In this document: positions 53,542 through 62,187 of the stretch, in pieces
How the letters are laid out: every line of letters begins with the position of its first letter
How positions within the stretch are numbered: position 1 is the stretch's first letter
Source: JAGTRP01 sp035255045
Lineage (GTDB): Bacteria > Pseudomonadota > Gammaproteobacteria > Burkholderiales > Rhodocyclaceae
Length of the DNA stretch: 64,000 nt
Assembly: GCA_035255045.1 (NCBI GenBank)
Contig: DATFAA010000158.1
Span: forward strand, 1 to 64,000
Direction: 5' to 3'
Position numbers and translations under genes: made by a program
Notes under the pieces: model-generated
Seen by the model: the letters and a program-made list of their open reading frames with translations, nothing else
Told to the model about the DNA's origin: nothing
The model's database searches: none

Positions 53542-54273
53542 TCAATCCTGCCGCCCCATGCGCAGCAGGGAATCCGCCACACCCCGCCGGATGTCCCGCC
53601 AGGAAGCGCCCCGGGCCAGGTAGTGCTTCTGGTTGACCTCGAGTTCGACGCCGACGTAGTCCTCGGGGGCGAACTGGCGGCGCAGCCCGGTGCAGAAGCC
53701 GTCCGACTTGCCGGCATAGGGATAGTTGCGGCGCACCTTGAAGCGGGGCGCCACCTCCCGCAGCGCCTCCTGCCAGGCGTCGCACAGGGCCACCTCGCCG
53801 GGGCGGCCGGGGTCGTAGAGGAGGCCGATGTCGGCGTCCCGCACCTTGCCCTCCAGTTCCGGGGTGAAGCTGTGGCTGGACAGGTGGACCACCCGCCGGC
53901 CCTGGGCGATCGCCTCGGCGATCATCTTTTCGGCCCGGCGGCGGTAGGGCAGGTAATAGCGCCGGATGATGTCCTGGCGCACCTCCCGGGGGGCGGAGCG
54001 CAGGGCGTCGGAAATGAGCTGGCGGTGGCCCAGGGAGCGGTTGAGTTCCACCACCAGGCGGCTGGTGGTGGAGGCCACCAGGGGCGCCCCCAGGGCGGCG
54101 GCCATGTCCCGGGCCAGGGTGAGCGCCCCCGGGTCGTGGCCGCGATGGCTGTGCAGGGCCTCTTCCCAGCCGGCGAAATAGGGGCGGTACAGGGCGGGCA
54201 CCCGGTTGCCGCCGTGCTCGCAGGTCACCAGGAAGAAGACCGCCCTGGCCCCGCCGGGAAAGACCGGCTTCAA
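53542..54273 (-). CDS. N-formylglutamate amidohydrolase-like protein
   Basis: About 243 residues of the FGase/NFGA superfamily. Typical blocks are VTCEHGGNRVP near the start (metal-binding Glu-His), HRGHDPGAL, LVVELNRS, VHLSSHSFTPEL and VGVELEVNQ. These are zinc hydrolases of amide bonds. TTG 54273 overlaps the stop of the GCS2 gene (TTGA); ATG 54315 is an alternative with longer overlap. It is the last gene of a four-gene coupled operon and may trim or deblock the product of the ligases. Confidence 0.85.
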   Translation of the reverse strand: MKPVFPGGARAVFFLVTCEHGGNRVPALYRPYFAGWEEALHSHRGHDPGALTLARDMAAALGAPLVASTTSRLVVELNRSLGHRQLISDALRSAPREVRQDIIRRYYLPYRRRAEKMIAEAIAQGRRVVHLSSHSFTPELEGKVRDADIGLLYDPGRPGEVALCDAWQEALREVAPRFKVRRNYPYAGKSDGFCTGLRRQFAPEDYVGVELEVNQKHYLARGASWRDIRRGVADSLLRMGRQD

Positions 54274-55583
54274 GAGAGCGGTCGGCCCAGGTACATCCGG
54301 CCCTCCTGCAGGCATTGGCAGAGATCCCGGTACACGGCTTCGAGCCGCTCCCGGGAGCTGTCGCGGCCCACCGCGTCCAGGATGCGCCGGGACAGGGGGC
54401 CGTATTCCAGGATCAGGCGCAGGGGCGCCAGCCATTCCTGGGAGATTTCGCCGTCCGCGGTCATGTCGTTCAGGAGCCGGGCCCAGACTTCACGGGCCTG
54501 GGTCGGCCGCCGCTCCAGGCCGAGCAGGCCCAGGTAGTCCGGGTTGTCGATCACCGCCTGCTCGGCGTCCCGGATGCAGGCCCGCAGGATGGCCGCCAAC
54601 TCCCGGGTCGGGATCTTGGCTTCCCGGTCCAGCCAGGCCGCCCCGGCGCTGTAGAAGCGCCGGATGAGGGCGGTGGCGGCGGCGGCGATGGCGAAATCGG
54701 CCTGGGGGCATTCCTGCACGTCGAGGACGCGGATTTCCAGGGCGTTGCGGTCGAAGCGGGGAATGGCGGCGCGGGCATTGAGCCATTCGTGGAGCAGCAG
54801 GCCCTCCGGGTCCTGGGCGGCCATTTCCCGGTACATGGGCTGCAGCACCAGGGTCTCGTAGTCGGAGCGGGAACTGACGTTGTCGGGGATGACCTCGCCC
54901 ATGGTGGACGGCACCCGCATCTGGTGGGTGCGGTAAACCTCCATGCGGTAATCCATGAAGCCGGTGAAGCGCCCCTCGGCGAAGGGGGAGCTGGCGGCCA
55001 GGGCGGGCAGGATGGGCAGCACCAGCCGGGCGGCGGTGTGGAGGCGGGCGAATTCCAGGTCGTTGGCGAAGGGCAGGTTGACATGGACGCTCTGGATATT
55101 GACCCAGCCGTGGCGGTGGCAGTCGAAGATGCGGTCGTAGGTGGCGTAGAGGTCGGCCGGTTCCCGCTGCCACAGGCGACCCTCCCGGGCCGGGTCCATC
55201 CAGGGATGCATGGCGGAGGGCATGAGCCGGGCGTTGAACTGCTCCAGCAGGGAATTGGCGGCCCGGATCTCGGCCTGGAAAGCGGCGGCCAGGTAGCCGA
55301 GCCCGGCCTGGGGCCGCTGGTTCTTGATCTCGAAGACGTGCAGGGCAAGCTCGTTGGACCAGCCCATTTCGCCGCGGGGGGCATCGGTGCCGTAGTGGCC
55401 GGTCGCCGCCTTCAGCAGCTCGTCGGTCAGGGGCCGCACGTCGAGGCTGTCGCGGTCCACGATCATGAATTCCATTTCGATGCCGTAGCCCGAGAACACC
55501 GGAAAGGCTTGCCCGGTGGGGGTGACGATGGAGGGAATCGCCGTCGGCAGGGGCGCTTCCTGGGAATGTTGCTGCCTGTTCAT
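54270..55583 (-). CDS. GCS2-type glutamate-cysteine ligase family protein
   Basis: A 437-residue ATP-dependent amidoligase of the GCS2 family (glutamine-synthetase fold). FSGYGIEMEFMIVD near residue 30 supplies Mg-binding glutamates, with further acidic residues in SNELALHVFEIKN. It would couple a carboxylate to an amine, by analogy glutamate to another amino acid. Its ATG overlaps the RimK-like stop (ATGA). True glutathione synthesis is unlikely, as no GshB is adjacent. Confidence 0.88.
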   Translation of the reverse strand: MNRQQHSQEAPLPTAIPSIVTPTGQAFPVFSGYGIEMEFMIVDRDSLDVRPLTDELLKAATGHYGTDAPRGEMGWSNELALHVFEIKNQRPQAGLGYLAAAFQAEIRAANSLLEQFNARLMPSAMHPWMDPAREGRLWQREPADLYATYDRIFDCHRHGWVNIQSVHVNLPFANDLEFARLHTAARLVLPILPALAASSPFAEGRFTGFMDYRMEVYRTHQMRVPSTMGEVIPDNVSSRSDYETLVLQPMYREMAAQDPEGLLLHEWLNARAAIPRFDRNALEIRVLDVQECPQADFAIAAAATALIRRFYSAGAAWLDREAKIPTRELAAILRACIRDAEQAVIDNPDYLGLLGLERRPTQAREVWARLLNDMTADGEISQEWLAPLRLILEYGPLSRRILDAVGRDSSRERLEAVYRDLCQCLQEGRMYLGRPLS

Positions 55584-57046
55584 GGGGAACTCCCGGGGCG
55601 ACGCTCTTCCAGGCGGCGCAGGAACACGCCCATCACTTCCCGGTAGAGAGCATCCTTGAGGACGCCGTCTTCATTGCCGGCGTCCACGTTGGGGTTGTCG
55701 TTGATTTCGATGACGCAGTAGCGCTGCCCCACCTGTTTGATGTCGACGCCGTAGAAGCCGTTGCCGATGTGGCTGGCGGCCTGCAGGGCGATGTGCACCA
55801 CCTCCTCCGGCGCCTCGCCCACCGCCAGGGCCTCGGTCACCCCCTCCCGGGGGGCGCCGTCACCGTTGTGGTCGACGATCTGCCAGTGGCCGGTGACCAT
55901 GTAGTACTTGCAGACGAAGATGACCCGTCCGTCCAGGATGCCCACCCGCCAGTCGAAATCCGTGGGCAGCCATTCCTGGGCCACGATGAGGTCCGACTTG
56001 TCGAGCAGCTCGGCCACCTTGCGCTGCAGCTCCTCCTCGGTTTCCACCTTGGCCACCCCGACCGAGAAGGAGCTGTCCGGCTGCTTGAGGACGCAGGGCA
56101 GGGACAGGGCGGGCAGGATCTGGGCGACGTTGCCCCGGTGCACCATGAGGGTGCGGGGGGCCGGCAGGTTGTGGCGGGCCAGCATCTCCGCCAGGTACAC
56201 CTTGTTGTTGCACTTGAGGATGGAATCCGGGTCGTCGATGACCACCAACCCCTCCGCCGCCGCCCACCGGGAGAAGCGGTAGGTGTAGTGGTGCACGAAG
56301 GTGGTGTCGCGGATGAAGAGGGCGTCGAATTCCGCCAGCCGGCCGAAATCCGCCGGGGTGATGAAGGCCGGCCGCATCCCCAGGGCACGGGCCGCCTGGG
56401 AAAACTTTTCCAGGGCGGTGGTGTTGGAGGGCCGGTCGGGAGCCTCCGGATTGTGAAGGATGGCTATGTTGTAGCAGGTGGGCGTGGTCTTGGGCCGGCT
56501 GCGCCCGCTGAAGTAGGCCATGGCCGCTTCCTGGGCGAATTCCCGGTGCTCGGCGGGAATTTCCCGGGCCCCGATGAGCCGGATGGAGCGGGTCTGCCAG
56601 TAGCCCTCCTCCCGCTCGAACTGGACCTGGAGGAGCGGCGCCTGGAGGAGCTTGAAAAGCTGCCTGGCGAGGACGCTGTAGCGCTGGGCGACGTTGCGGC
56701 CGAAGTAGACCGACAGGTCGAAATGGTTGGACTTGAGGGGGGCCAGGGTCTGGTTCACCAGTTCGGCCAGCTCGTCGGTGAGGACCCGGACCAGGTTCTG
56801 GGACTGGACGTCCTCGATGGTCCCGGCCTGGGGCACCGGCTTGTGGCCCCGGGCCTCGGCCAGGAGGGAAACGTAATAGCCCATGCTCTGGTAGCGGTAG
56901 GACTGGCAGAGATTGACCACCCTGGCCGAACGGTCTTCCCCATAGGTCGGGTCGGTGAGGTAGGCGCGCCCCTTAACCACCGACAGGCCACTGATTTCCA
57001 GTGGCCAATCGGCGGGATCATCGACCACGATCAAGGTGCTGCTCAT
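55580..57046 (-). CDS. RimK-like ATP-grasp ligase with RLAN domain
   Basis: A 488-residue protein. The N-terminal half (about 1-190) matches the RLAN domain that precedes some RimK-type ATP-grasp enzymes. The C-terminal ATP-grasp (about 280-480) has LPCVLKQPDSSFSVGVAKV (ATP lysine and P-loop-like turn) and VIEINDNPNVDAG (Mg-binding Glu/Asn). RimK relatives add amino acids to a carboxyl end. Start and stop both overlap neighbours by 4 bases, so it is coupled to the peptidase and the GCS2 ligase. Confidence 0.9.
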   Translation of the reverse strand: MSSTLIVVDDPADWPLEISGLSVVKGRAYLTDPTYGEDRSARVVNLCQSYRYQSMGYYVSLLAEARGHKPVPQAGTIEDVQSQNLVRVLTDELAELVNQTLAPLKSNHFDLSVYFGRNVAQRYSVLARQLFKLLQAPLLQVQFEREEGYWQTRSIRLIGAREIPAEHREFAQEAAMAYFSGRSRPKTTPTCYNIAILHNPEAPDRPSNTTALEKFSQAARALGMRPAFITPADFGRLAEFDALFIRDTTFVHHYTYRFSRWAAAEGLVVIDDPDSILKCNNKVYLAEMLARHNLPAPRTLMVHRGNVAQILPALSLPCVLKQPDSSFSVGVAKVETEEELQRKVAELLDKSDLIVAQEWLPTDFDWRVGILDGRVIFVCKYYMVTGHWQIVDHNGDGAPREGVTEALAVGEAPEEVVHIALQAASHIGNGFYGVDIKQVGQRYCVIEINDNPNVDAGNEDGVLKDALYREVMGVFLRRLEERRPGSSP

Positions 57047-57774
57047 GGCACGGGGGGCTGACTCTTGTTCTTGGGTGCGATGATGAGCAGGTTGGCATCG
57101 TGGGTGACGATGCCCAAGAGGACCGCGTTGAGCACCCGGTCGAGCTTGATCCAGTAGTCCCGGGTCGTGCCGTAGGGATGGGGGCCGTAGGGGTCGGACA
57201 CCAGCACCTTGCGCTCCCGGCGGTTGTAGCCGGAAATGACCACGAAATGCCCCGACGGCGTGCCCCGGGCATCGTCGGCGATGTTGTTGATGCCGTACTC
57301 CCGGGGCGCCCGGTACAGGAAGGTGGACGAGAGGCCCGTCAGGATGGGCAGGCCCCGGCGCAGCAGGCCCCGCACCAGCGGGGGCGAGAGGTCGTGGAAG
57401 CGCAGCTTGCCGCCCAGGCGCAGGAATTCCAGGTAGCCCTCGGTGACATGGATGAGGCGGGGATCGTCCTTGGATTCCAGCTGGGCCATCAGGCGCTCGG
57501 CGATGTCCCGCTTCTGGCGAAACCAGGTGGGATCGAACACCGTGAGGTTGTAGGTGTAGATGGTGGCCTGGAAGCCATGGGCGAGGGCGTCGCAGGCCAG
57601 GAACACGGCGAAGGTCCCGCCGTGCTCCAGGGCACGGGTGCGGCCGATGACGTTTTCCAATTTTTCGTCGCTGCCCCAGTAACGATAGACGGCGTGTAGA
57701 CACGTTGGCCCGCAGGTCGTTTCCGTCGGCTGGGGCATGATCCGGACAGGCAGTTGGAGAGATTCGGGCAGCAT
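57043..57774 (-). CDS. Peptidase C39-like family protein
   Basis: A 243-residue papain-fold protein. The active Cys lies in TTCGPTCLHAVYRYWG (about 19-34), the His in GHFVVISGYN and the Asp in SDPYG. It has no signal peptide, so it acts in the cytoplasm, unlike ABC-linked C39 leader peptidases. AAGGAGCC lies 7 bases before ATG 57774; the frame is open to 57816. It heads the peptidase-RimK-GCS2-NFGA operon, where it could act as a transpeptidase or a processing protease. Confidence 0.85.
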   Translation of the reverse strand: MLPESLQLPVRIMPQPTETTCGPTCLHAVYRYWGSDEKLENVIGRTRALEHGGTFAVFLACDALAHGFQATIYTYNLTVFDPTWFRQKRDIAERLMAQLESKDDPRLIHVTEGYLEFLRLGGKLRFHDLSPPLVRGLLRRGLPILTGLSSTFLYRAPREYGINNIADDARGTPSGHFVVISGYNRRERKVLVSDPYGPHPYGTTRDYWIKLDRVLNAVLLGIVTHDANLLIIAPKNKSQPPVP

Positions 57775-57880
57775 GGACGGCTCCTTGCAATTGGCGTGCC
57801 GAAGGCGCTGCCCCATGGGAATCTCCCTTGCTGGGAACCGGGGGCAGCCTTGGGCTGCACTTTCATTTTAGGAGGCTACT

Positions 57881-58345
57881 ATGCAAGTTCGAGAAGCAAT
57901 GACCCGGGATGTACGCATCGCGAACCCGGACCAGAGCATACACGACGTCGCCCGCATCATGGCCGAATGCGACGTGGGATCCCTCCCCGTCGGCGACCAC
58001 GACCGGCTGGTGGGCATGATCACCGACCGGGACATCGCCATCCGGGCGGTGGCCCAGGGCAAAGCCCCCGACAGCACCAAGGTCCGGGAGATCATGAGCC
58101 AGGACATCAAGTACTGTTTCGAAGACGAGGACATCGCCAACGTCGCCCAGAACATGGGTGACATCCAGGTCCATCGGCTGCCGGTGCTGAACCACGACAA
58201 GCGCCTGGTGGGCATCGTCGCCCTGGCCGACATCGCCAACCAGGGCGGCGCCAGCCCGGCCGGCCAGGCGGTGTGCGGCATTTCCAGCACGGGGGCCGCC
58301 GCCGGCCAGTCCGCCTCTTCGTCGGGCGGCCTGCAGCAGCAATAG
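57881..58345 (+). CDS. CBS domain pair protein
   Basis: A 154-residue protein with two CBS motifs (about 5-60 and 70-125), for example REAMTRDVRIANPDQSIHD and REIMSQDIKYCFEDEDI, which bind adenine nucleotides as an energy sensor. The tail is Ser/Gly/Gln rich. TTAGGAGG stands before the ATG. It is transcribed divergently from the peptidase operon. Stand-alone CBS proteins are often stress-induced; partner unknown. Confidence 0.9.
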   Translation: MQVREAMTRDVRIANPDQSIHDVARIMAECDVGSLPVGDHDRLVGMITDRDIAIRAVAQGKAPDSTKVREIMSQDIKYCFEDEDIANVAQNMGDIQVHRLPVLNHDKRLVGIVALADIANQGGASPAGQAVCGISSTGAAAGQSASSSGGLQQQ

Positions 58346-58377
58346 TCCTTTCCTTCCCTAAGAGCCGACAGGCCGCC

Positions 58378-58980
58378 TCAGGGGGCCTGCCCGGCGCCCA
58401 CGAAGGGCTGGGCCAGGCGCAGGTCGGCCACGAAGGACTGGTACACCAGGCCATGGACCTGGGGCGGCACCCGCAGGATGTAGGAAGGGTGCACGGTCAC
58501 CAGCCAGGCCGGGCCGGCGGGCCGCTCGATGATCCGGCCCCGCAGGGAGCTGACGGTGCGGTCCTTGCCGATCAGGGCGTGTACCGCCGTGGCGCCCAGG
58601 CAGACCACCAGGGCCGGCTGGATGGCTTCCAGTTCGCTTTCGATCCAGCGATGGCAGGCGGCGATCTCCTGCTGGGCCGGGGTCTTGTGCATGCGCCGCT
58701 TGCCCCGGGGCTCCCACTTGAAGTGCTTGACCGCATTGGTGACGTAAATCTCGTCCCGCTCGATTTCCGCGTCCTCCAGGGCGCGGTCGAGGATCTTGCC
58801 GGCCGGGCCGACAAAGGGCCGGCCGGCGACATCCTCGGCGTCCCCGGGCTGCTCCCCCACCAGGACCACCCGCGCCTGGGGATTGCCCTCCCCGAACACG
58901 GTCTGGGTGGCGTGGAGCCAGAGGGGGCAAGCCCGGCAGCCCCGGGCTTCGGCTTCGAGATCGTCGAGGGAGGTCGCCAT
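58378..58980 (-). CDS. UdgX-family uracil-DNA glycosylase
   Basis: A 200-residue Fe-S uracil-DNA glycosylase. The family block GEQPGDAED (42-50) is followed by FVGPAGK. The loop KRRMHKTP contains His98, the equivalent of the residue that bonds covalently to the uracil site in mycobacterial UdgX. Cysteines at 15, 18, 109 and 127 fit the 4Fe-4S cluster. The closing VHPSYILR matches the catalytic region. UdgX marks uracil in DNA very tightly instead of releasing it as ordinary UDG does. Confidence 0.88.
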   Translation of the reverse strand: MATSLDDLEAEARGCRACPLWLHATQTVFGEGNPQARVVLVGEQPGDAEDVAGRPFVGPAGKILDRALEDAEIERDEIYVTNAVKHFKWEPRGKRRMHKTPAQQEIAACHRWIESELEAIQPALVVCLGATAVHALIGKDRTVSSLRGRIIERPAGPAWLVTVHPSYILRVPPQVHGLVYQSFVADLRLAQPFVGAGQAP

Positions 58981-59002
58981 GGGCTTGCCCGCTCCGCCCG
59001 CC

Positions 59003-59161
59003 CTAGAGGACCCCGAGGAGCCAGAGGATGAGGGCGATGATCAGGATGGTGCCCAGGATGCCGCTCGGGGCATAGCCCCAGCCCGAGCTGTGGGGCCAGG
59101 TCGGCAGGGCGCCGATGAGCAGCAACACCAGCACGATGAGCAGGATGGTCGTGAGAGTCAT
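59003..59161 (-). CDS. DUF3309 small membrane protein
   Basis: A 52-residue protein with two hydrophobic segments (ILLIVLVLLLIGALP and ILGTILIIALILWLLGVL) flanking WPHSSGWGYAPSG, the DUF3309 pattern. AAAGGA lies 8 bases before ATG 59161. Function unknown; members occur in stress-gene clusters. Confidence 0.82.
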   Translation of the reverse strand: MTLTTILLIVLVLLLIGALPTWPHSSGWGYAPSGILGTILIIALILWLLGVL

Positions 59162-59472
59162 GGCCGGGGTCCTTTCCCGAATGAGCGGCATGGCCGCGAC
59201 AAGCCGCTAAGGGCAGGTTTCATGCCCAGGAGGGGTGGCCGCCGGCCCCCCGCCGCCGGGGCGCTGGAGCCGGCCGGGGGCTTGCCATTCGGGAAATTCT
59301 TACAAGCCTGTCTCGATTTTTCACGTTATCTGGAGCATTTCCGGGGTCGATCCTGCATCGGTTCCGGCCGGAGACCTCCCTGCTCCCCCTGTTCCTGCCT
59401 GGGTACGTGGATTGCCTGAGTGCCAGTACGGCGGATGGCCCATATCCGTCCGCGACTGATTGGAGGTGTCAA
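59162..59472. other. Spacer before small stress-gene cluster
   Basis: A 311-base divergent spacer between DUF3309 and DUF1328 genes. The first half is extremely G/C-rich; around 59290-59330 it becomes A/T-rich (GGGAAATTCTTACAAG and GATTTTTCACGTTATC), the likely promoter zone. No named promoter class could be matched with confidence. Confidence 0.35.
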
Positions 59473-59634
59473 ATGTTGTACTACGCCGGAGTATTTTTCG
59501 TCATTGCGCTCATCGCGGCGCTCTTCGGTTTCGGCGGCATCGCGGCCGGCGCCGTCGGGATCGCCAAGGTCCTCTTCTACGTCTTCCTGGTGATCGCACT
59601 GGTTTCCCTGATCGCCGGGGTCATCCGAAGATAG
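59473..59634 (+). CDS. DUF1328 small membrane protein
   Basis: A 53-residue two-helix protein (MLYYAGVFFVIALIAALFGF, then IAKVLFYVFLVIALVSLIAGVI), a paralogue of the DUF1328 gene at 27870-28049. TGGAGGTG lies before ATG 59473. It starts a run of small same-strand genes (CsbD, two BON proteins). Confidence 0.87.
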   Translation: MLYYAGVFFVIALIAALFGFGGIAAGAVGIAKVLFYVFLVIALVSLIAGVIRR

Positions 59635-59648
59635 AAAGGAGCATCGTC

Positions 59649-59846
59649 ATGAACTGGGATCGAATCAAGGGCGACTGGAAGCAGTTCAAGGGTCGCGTCA
59701 AGGAACAGTGGGGCAACCTCACCGACGATCACCTCGACCAGATCGAGGGCCAGCGCGAGCAGCTCGTCGGCAAGATCCAGCAGCAGTACGGGATCAGCCG
59801 CGACGAGGCCGAGCGCCAGGTCCGGGACTGGGAAACACGGCTCTGA
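59649..59846 (+). CDS. CsbD family stress protein
   Basis: A 65-residue hydrophilic helical protein with the CsbD opening MNWDRIKGDWKQFKGRVKE and the typical W-G-x-L-T-D-D-x-L-D-x-I-x-G motif. CsbD proteins are abundant general-stress proteins of unknown biochemical role. AAAGGAG lies 8 bases upstream. It is 14 bases after the DUF1328 gene. Confidence 0.9.
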   Translation: MNWDRIKGDWKQFKGRVKEQWGNLTDDHLDQIEGQREQLVGKIQQQYGISRDEAERQVRDWETRL

Positions 59847-59862
59847 CCGCGACGGGAACGCC

Positions 59863-60222
59863 ATGAGGTCGCATCCGTCGATGTTGGCGATGGTCCTCGC
59901 CACCCTGGTCGGCGTGGCTGCCTGCAACCGCCCGGCCACCCAACTGACCCCCGTGTCCGCCTCCCCGTCGGGGAAGGCCGGCTCTTCCGACATCAGCATG
60001 CGGATGGACGACGCCCTCATCACCAGCGAGGTGCAGGCGGCGCTCGCCGCCGCGGCGGATATCAACGGCAAGGACATCCAGGTCAGTACCCGGGAAGGCG
60101 AGGTCACCTTGAGCGGCAGCGTGCCCGCGCGGCAGATCGAGCGGGCCGAAGAGGTGGCGCGCAACGTCGATGGCGTCCGCGATGTCAACAACAGACTGAA
60201 GCCCACCGGCGTCATGGCCTGA
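59863..60222 (+). CDS. BON domain lipoprotein
   Basis: A 119-residue protein with a lipobox (GVAAC near residue 21) and one BON domain (about 48-115: ALITSEVQAALAAAADINGKDIQVSTREGEVTLSGSV). BON domains bind phospholipid membranes; OsmY and DolP are examples. Likely attached to the envelope under stress. It lies 16 bases after csbD. Confidence 0.85.
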   Translation: MRSHPSMLAMVLATLVGVAACNRPATQLTPVSASPSGKAGSSDISMRMDDALITSEVQAALAAAADINGKDIQVSTREGEVTLSGSVPARQIERAEEVARNVDGVRDVNNRLKPTGVMA

Positions 60223-60323
60223 GGCAGGAATGCCTCGCCGTGGCGGCCGCAACCCGGCACTGGAAGGTGTCAGGCCCGGGAACCGGGATCAATCTTCACG
60301 CAGTGAACAACAGGAGGCATACC

Positions 60324-60647
60324 ATGATCAACTCCAAATCCCTTTTGATCGCCGCCATGGTGGCGGCAACCTTGCCGGCCCTGACCGCCTGCAGCCCGAC
60401 ACCAACCCGGGAATCCATGGGCGAATACGTCGATGACGCCACCATCACCACCCGAGTCAAGACGGCCCTGGTCCAGGACCCCGCCGTCAAGGCCATGGAC
60501 GTTAACGTGGAAACCTACCGGGGCGTGGTGCAGCTGAGCGGCTTCGTGGATAACGAATCCGATGCCCGGCGGGCCGTGGACCTGGCCCGGCACGTTCCCG
60601 GGGTGAGTTCGGTGAAGAACGATCTCCGGGTCAAGCCCACCCGGTAA
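60324..60647 (+). CDS. BON domain lipoprotein
   Basis: A 107-residue protein with a lipoprotein signal (ATLPALTAC) and a single BON domain (DDATITTRVKTALVQDPAVKAMDVNVETYRGVVQLSGFV in form). CAGGAGG precedes ATG 60324. It is a tandem relative of the preceding BON lipoprotein and closes the small stress-gene run before the terminator at 60711-60740. Confidence 0.86.
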   Translation: MINSKSLLIAAMVAATLPALTACSPTPTRESMGEYVDDATITTRVKTALVQDPAVKAMDVNVETYRGVVQLSGFVDNESDARRAVDLARHVPGVSSVKNDLRVKPTR

Positions 60648-60659
60648 GGGCTCCGCACC

Positions 60660-62123
60660 GTGGAATGGCCGTATCCCAGGTTCTTCCACGGCGAGACCAA
60701 GTTCGGCCAACGGCGCCTGGAGCCTTCCAGGCGCCGTTTTGCTGTCCGCGCCGGACACCTCCTCGCCGCCGCTGCGGCCCTGGTCCTGGCCGCCTGCGCC
60801 GCGCCGTCGTCGGTCCGGGTCGACCTGCCGCCGCCAGCCGGCGCCTACGGGCCGGTGCGGATGGTGGACGAACGGGGGCTGCTGGACACCCGGCAGGCGG
60901 CCGGGGTGCAGCGGCGCCTGGCGGGAAATGGGGACAGCGACCTGGTGGCCCACCACCTGGCCCACATCGAGAGCGCGGTCAAGGCCCCCCTGGCCCTCGG
61001 CAACGAGGCCCGTCTCCTGATCGACGGCCCCCAGACCCACGAGGCCATGTTCGAGGCCATCGCCCGCGCCCGCCGCCACATCAACCTGGAAACCTACATC
61101 CTCGAGGCCGACGACCCCGGCCGGCGCCTGGCCGACCTCCTCGAGAAGAAGCGCGCCGAGGGAGTGACCGTCAATGTCCTCTATGACGGCGTCGGCTCCA
61201 TCGCCACCCCCCGGGAATACTTCCAGGAGCTGGCCGCCGCCGGCATCTCGGTGTGCGAGTTCAACCCGGTCAATCCCCTCAAGGCCGAGGGCAACTGGCG
61301 CATCAACAACCGGGACCACCGCAAGATCCTCATCGTCGACGGCGAGACGGCCTTCACCGGCGGCATCAACATCAGCGCGGTGTACCGCAGCAGTTCCTTC
61401 GCCCGCAAGTTCCGGCGCCCCACCCCCAAGGAGGGCTGGCGGGACACCCATGTCGAAGTCAGCGGCCCGGTGGTGGAGGAATTCCAGAGGCTGTTTCTCG
61501 ATACTTGGGAAAAGCAGGGGTGCACTCCCATTCTTCAGAAGACCGCCTACTTCCCCCGCCAGGAGCGCCGCGGCGACAAGCCCATGCGCCTGGTGGCCGC
61601 CGACCCCGGGGCCGGCCAGAGCGAGTTCTACGTCGTCCTCCTTTCCGCCATCAACCAGGCAGCCAGCCGGGCCTGGCTGACCTACGGCTATTTCGTCCCC
61701 GACCAGCGCATGATCGATGCGCTGCGGGCGGCGGCCCGCCGGGGGGTGGACGTGCGCCTGGTGCTGCCGGGGTTCAGCGACTTCTGGGCCCCCTTCCACG
61801 CCGGCCGCTCCCGCTACGGCAAGCTGCTGGCCGACGGAGTGCGCATCTTCGAGCGCCGGGACGCCCTCCTCCACGCCAAGACGGCGGTCATCGACGGCGT
61901 CTGGGCCAGCATCGGTTCCACCAACCTGGACTGGCGCAGCTTCGTGCACAACTACGAGGCCGACCTCATCATCCTCGACCCCACCTTCGCCGGGGAAATG
62001 GAAGGGCTCTTCCGCCTCGACGAGAACGCCTCCCACGAAGTGCGGCTGGCCGAATGGCAGCGCCGCGGTCTGCTGCTGCGGCTCAAGGAATGGGTCGCCC
62101 TGTGGTGGGAATACCTGCTATAA
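60660..62123 (+). CDS. Phospholipase D lipoprotein (ClsC-like)
   Basis: A 487-residue PLD-superfamily protein. A basic stretch and lipobox (LAAAAALVLAAC) predict an envelope lipoprotein. The two HKD sites are NNRDHRKILIVDGETAFTGG and LLHAKTAVIDGVWASIGSTN in form. Closest in layout to ClsC/YmdC cardiolipin synthases, which join phosphatidylglycerol and phosphatidylethanolamine. The only usable in-frame start is GTG 60660, yet a terminator hairpin (60711-60736) lies within codons 18-26, ahead of the signal peptide, so the start is uncertain. Confidence 0.87.
   Translation: MEWPYPRFFHGETKFGQRRLEPSRRRFAVRAGHLLAAAAALVLAACAAPSSVRVDLPPPAGAYGPVRMVDERGLLDTRQAAGVQRRLAGNGDSDLVAHHLAHIESAVKAPLALGNEARLLIDGPQTHEAMFEAIARARRHINLETYILEADDPGRRLADLLEKKRAEGVTVNVLYDGVGSIATPREYFQELAAAGISVCEFNPVNPLKAEGNWRINNRDHRKILIVDGETAFTGGINISAVYRSSSFARKFRRPTPKEGWRDTHVEVSGPVVEEFQRLFLDTWEKQGCTPILQKTAYFPRQERRGDKPMRLVAADPGAGQSEFYVVLLSAINQAASRAWLTYGYFVPDQRMIDALRAAARRGVDVRLVLPGFSDFWAPFHAGRSRYGKLLADGVRIFERRDALLHAKTAVIDGVWASIGSTNLDWRSFVHNYEADLIILDPTFAGEMEGLFRLDENASHEVRLAEWQRRGLLLRLKEWVALWWEYLL
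60711..60740 (+). terminator. Terminator hairpin inside ClsC-like gene start
   Basis: CGGCGCCTGG (60711-60720) and CCAGGCGCCG (60727-60736) form a perfect 10-bp stem around AGCCTT, followed by TTTTG. It would terminate the BON-lipoprotein transcript, but as annotated it lies within the first codons of the phospholipase gene, and may attenuate it. Confidence 0.7.
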
Positions 62124-62187
62124 ACCCCAGTCGCCATAGGGAAAATCCGGGTCCGGGTTGACCTCCCTCAAGGGCGGCGCAGCCCTC

